Assembly: GCF_022808175.1 (NCBI RefSeq)
Contig: NZ_JALGBX010000033.1
Location: 1-64,000 of the forward strand
DNA: 64,000 bases
Reading direction: 5' to 3'
Source of the DNA: Streptomyces sp. AP-93
GTDB taxonomy: Bacteria > Actinomycetota > Actinomycetes > Streptomycetales > Streptomycetaceae
In this document: positions 62,015-64,000 of the stretch, one piece after another
Numbering within the stretch: position 1 is the stretch's first letter
Layout of the letters: each line of letters starts with the position of its first letter
Program-made: the position numbers and the translations under genes
Notes under the pieces: generated by a model
Databases searched by the model: none
The model's input: only the letters and a program-made list of their open reading frames with translations
Told to the model about the DNA's origin: nothing

Positions 62015-62575
62015 CTACCCGGGGACAGGGAGGCCGCGATCACGTATGTCCACGGACGGGACGGGGCGGCGGGAGGGGGCCCCGACGAGGGGTCCGGCCC
62101 GTCCGTGGTCCCGTCCCGGCACGGGACGTTCCCTCAGCACGCGGTGCAGGATGAGAGAGGCGAGCAGTTCCGCCTCCTGCTCGGCGGGCTCGGCGTACAC
62201 GGTGCGGCCCAGGACCCGGCGCACCAGGTCGGGGGAGAGTCCGGGCAGCAGCGTGCGTACGCCCGGTGTCTCGGGGGTGGGCAACCGATCGTGCCCGCAG
62301 AGCAGGTGGGCCGCCTCGTGTACGAGGATGTGCTGCCGGTGCAGTGCGCTGGTCCCCGGGGTGCACAGTATGCAGTCGGCGTGGTCGGTCGTCACCAGCA
62401 GACCGCACGGGATCGCCGCGTCCACCGCGACCGGCAGGACCTCGATCGGGCGGCCACGCCGTTCGGCCAGGAGGGCCAGGAAGGTCTCGGCGTCGAAGGG
62501 GTCCGGCAGTTCCAGCCCCTCCGAGAGGGCGCGAACTTTACGCCACAGTCGTCCATGCCACCGACCGGTGAGCAT
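62015..62575 (-). CDS. ImmA/IrrE-type metallopeptidase-like protein
   Basis: 186 residues from ATG 62575 behind GGGAGGGG. The zinc motif is ILVHEAAHLLCGH (HExxH with a following His). The N-terminal RWHGRLWRKVRALSEGLELPDPFDAETFLALLAERRGRPIEVLPV is the usual start of this streptomycete family, often called the toxin or regulator component next to a membrane protein. That partner is absent here. Role unknown. Confidence 0.82.
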   Translation of the reverse strand: MLTGRWHGRLWRKVRALSEGLELPDPFDAETFLALLAERRGRPIEVLPVAVDAAIPCGLLVTTDHADCILCTPGTSALHRQHILVHEAAHLLCGHDRLPTPETPGVRTLLPGLSPDLVRRVLGRTVYAEPAEQEAELLASLILHRVLRERPVPGRDHGRAGPLVGAPSRRPVPSVDIRDRGLPVPG

Positions 62576-62605
62576 CAGGGACCCCTCCCACCAGAACGGC
62601 GCCAC

Positions 62606-62904
62606 CGCTCCGCCTCTGCTGTCGTCGAGCGACCCGACGTCCCTCCCCCGGGCCGCTCAGACATCCGCTCTGAAGGATCAGCCCGAAGCACATTTGGCCC
62701 GGGCCGCGGTGCGGGCGGCATTTCTGTTGGGCAGGCGCCGGTCCCGAGTAGATGGCGCGCCGCCCCGGCCGGCGGCAGCGCTCCTCGTAGGGTTTTGCTT
62801 TCCGGGCAAGGCTGTCGGCCGGGTGTCAACCCATCCGGCACCGCCAGGCCGCGCACGGGCGTGATCGTAGGCGGCGGCCCTCACCACCCCGTGAAAGGAA
62901 TGTC
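62606..62904. other. Intergenic region
   Basis: 299 bp with no gene. GAAAGGA before 62905 is the ribosome-binding site of the next gene. Confidence 0.4.
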
Positions 62905-63459
62905 GTGCATCTTCGTCTCCTGCTGGCCGGCACGACGCTCGCGTCAGCACTGTGGTCCTCGGTAGCCGGTCAGCCGGTCGTCAGAGCGGTGGGGGAGTTC
63001 CAGTTCGCTTACACGATGCATGGCCACGGCGACTACACGGCGACCCTCGTCGATCCTCGAGTGGGAGTGTGCATCGACGCCTCGATCGTTACAGACGAGG
63101 CCCAGCCTCCGGACGCGGTGCAGAACGCCATGAACTACACGGACACCGAAGCCACGATGTACCAGGGCGCGTTCTGCTCCGGCGAGCGAGTAGCGATCGG
63201 CGCGCAGACGGAGAACCACACGTTCTACTTCAGGTCGGTGAGGTTCGGAGCGCCGCTCGAGCCCAGTGCGATCCGGTCGGCAGCGCGGACTGCCGGATCC
63301 GCATGCCCCTGGGAGCACACCGCCGATGGGCCGTGTGGATCAGCGGCATTGACTCTTCCAGGGGCCGATCCCTCCTCGACGGCGAGCCCTTTTCGTGAAG
63401 AGGCCGCGGTGTTGGCTACGAAGGAGTCAGGCAGCGGAAAAGGTACCCGGGAGAGGTAA
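62905..63459 (+). CDS. Secreted protein, unknown function
   Basis: 184 residues from GTG 62905. The N-terminal LRLLLAGTTLASALWSSVAG is a short signal peptide. The mature part has about four Cys and acidic, aromatic-rich stretches (FQFAYTMHGHGDYTATLVDP). No family recognised. The last 40 residues are low-complexity and might come from a different frame if a frameshift is present. The next gene starts directly after its stop (TAAATG). Confidence 0.6.
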   Translation: MHLRLLLAGTTLASALWSSVAGQPVVRAVGEFQFAYTMHGHGDYTATLVDPRVGVCIDASIVTDEAQPPDAVQNAMNYTDTEATMYQGAFCSGERVAIGAQTENHTFYFRSVRFGAPLEPSAIRSAARTAGSACPWEHTADGPCGSAALTLPGADPSSTASPFREEAAVLATKESGSGKGTRER

Positions 63460-64000
63460 ATGGAGCAGCCGCAGGCGGCCGAAGGTGCGGGGACGGGCTC
63501 TCCTCCCCTCTCGACCGACCGCAGACGCCTCCTCGCACTCGCCGCCGCGTCCGTGGGTGCCGCCCGCTTCCCTGGCGCCGCCGTCGCCGCGCACGCCGTC
63601 CCGCGCTGCGGCCTTGACGTGGCCGCGGAGAACGCCCTCACCGGCATGGCCGACTGGCGTGTGACCCGTACGGGAGCGGCCGGGGACATCGAGGGCTTCG
63701 CCAGCCGGGTCAGCGTTCTGCCCGGCGAACCAGTCGACTTGCACGTATCGACCACCGCGACCAGCTACACCATCTCCGCCTTCCGCATGGGCTGGTACGG
63801 CGGCACCCGGGGGCGCCTGGTTTGGCGGTCCTCACCGCTGCCCGGAGCAGTGCAGCCTCGGGCCGTAACCGACGCCGAGACCCGCATGACCCACGCCGAC
63901 TGGCAGCCCTCCGCCCGGCTGGACACCGCCACCTGGCCCGAAGGCTGCTACCTCCTGCGCCTGGAAACCGGCGACGGCCGTGCGCAACGATACGTACCGC
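63460..64000 (+). CDS. N,N-dimethylformamidase large-subunit-like protein, partial
   Basis: An open frame from ATG 63460 runs off the window. A twin-arginine-like start (DRRRLLALAAASVGAA) suggests Tat export. The domain text ENALTGMADWRV, IEGFASRVSVLPGEPVDLHVST and FRMGWYGGTRGRLVW matches the beta-sandwich start of proteins related to the N,N-dimethylformamidase beta subunit. At least 180 residues are visible. Probably a secreted enzyme or binding protein. Confidence 0.75.
   Translation, partial: MEQPQAAEGAGTGSPPLSTDRRRLLALAAASVGAARFPGAAVAAHAVPRCGLDVAAENALTGMADWRVTRTGAAGDIEGFASRVSVLPGEPVDLHVSTTATSYTISAFRMGWYGGTRGRLVWRSSPLPGAVQPRAVTDAETRMTHADWQPSARLDTATWPEGCYLLRLETGDGRAQRYVP

Noticed and set aside
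1..64000. tRNA, rRNA, riboswitch or CRISPR loci
   Set aside because: None was recognised by eye; a covariance-model scan would be needed to exclude small RNAs.

Overview
The window is high-GC actinobacterial chromosome, almost certainly Streptomyces. The evidence is the strong G/C bias at third codon positions, frequent GTG starts, a rare TTA (bldA-type) codon in one gene, and streptomycete-typical gene sets such as the DUF6230/DUF6114 pair, a MerR regulator, DUF2087 and a pirin. No rRNA, tRNA or CRISPR array was seen.

Left part (1-9.4 kb): a broken SnoaL-like remnant and a GNAT acyltransferase gene are followed by a stack of mobile DNA. A complete ISL3-family element (1660-3395, 8-bp target duplication) sits inside the left end of a decayed IS21-like element. 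The istB gene of that IS21 element stops at its P-loop codons. A Tn554-type tyrosine-recombinase trio (tnpA/tnpB/tnpC, 5.1-8.9 kb) follows, then an IS110 transposase fragment.

Centre (9.47-45.97 kb): a biosynthetic gene cluster of hybrid NRPS/PKS type with unusual accessory genes. Leftward genes: PhyH-type dioxygenase, APH-type kinase, GH4-type glycosidase, P450 and an A-PCP-C NRPS. Rightward: a KS-AT-ACP PKS, MFS exporter, HAD phosphatase and TauD dioxygenase. Next come a PIG-L deacetylase, a GT2 glycosyltransferase, a BadF-type sugar kinase and an OtrA/TetM-type ribosomal protection GTPase. A seven-gene leftward operon, mostly joined by 4-bp start/stop overlaps, runs A-PCP, type II TE, class III aminotransferase, pyrimidine nucleoside phosphorylase, TauD-like oxygenase, alpha/beta-hydrolase-LamG fusion, free C domain. 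Rightward again: S9 peptidase, free PCP, free A and free C. A last leftward trio carries a VOC protein, a second TE and a valine-pyruvate-type aminotransferase. The ribosomal protection gene suggests a product that acts on translation. The kinases, glycosyltransferase, deacetylase and glycosidase suggest sugar attachment or masking, and the phosphorylase points to a nucleoside or pentose-1-phosphate step. These roles are inferences. I do not recognise the cluster as that of a known compound, and I see no pathway-specific regulator inside it.

Right part (46-64 kb): a degenerate IS1380-like element bounds the cluster. Then come an inositol-monophosphatase-like gene with a TTA codon, a frameshifted Gfo/Idh oxidoreductase and a frameshifted methyltransferase; several of these frameshifts look like single-base homopolymer errors. 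A scar region holds a DUF2397 (Wadjet JetA-type) fragment and a Nudix tail. Ordinary Streptomyces genes follow: pirin, TPR protein, RsmC/RlmG-like methyltransferase, MerR regulator, DUF6230/DUF6114/secreted protein operon, DUF2087, metallophosphoesterase, a TetR scar, a shortened SDR, another methyltransferase, an ImmA/IrrE-type metallopeptidase, and a secreted protein next to an N,N-dimethylformamidase-like protein that runs off the window.
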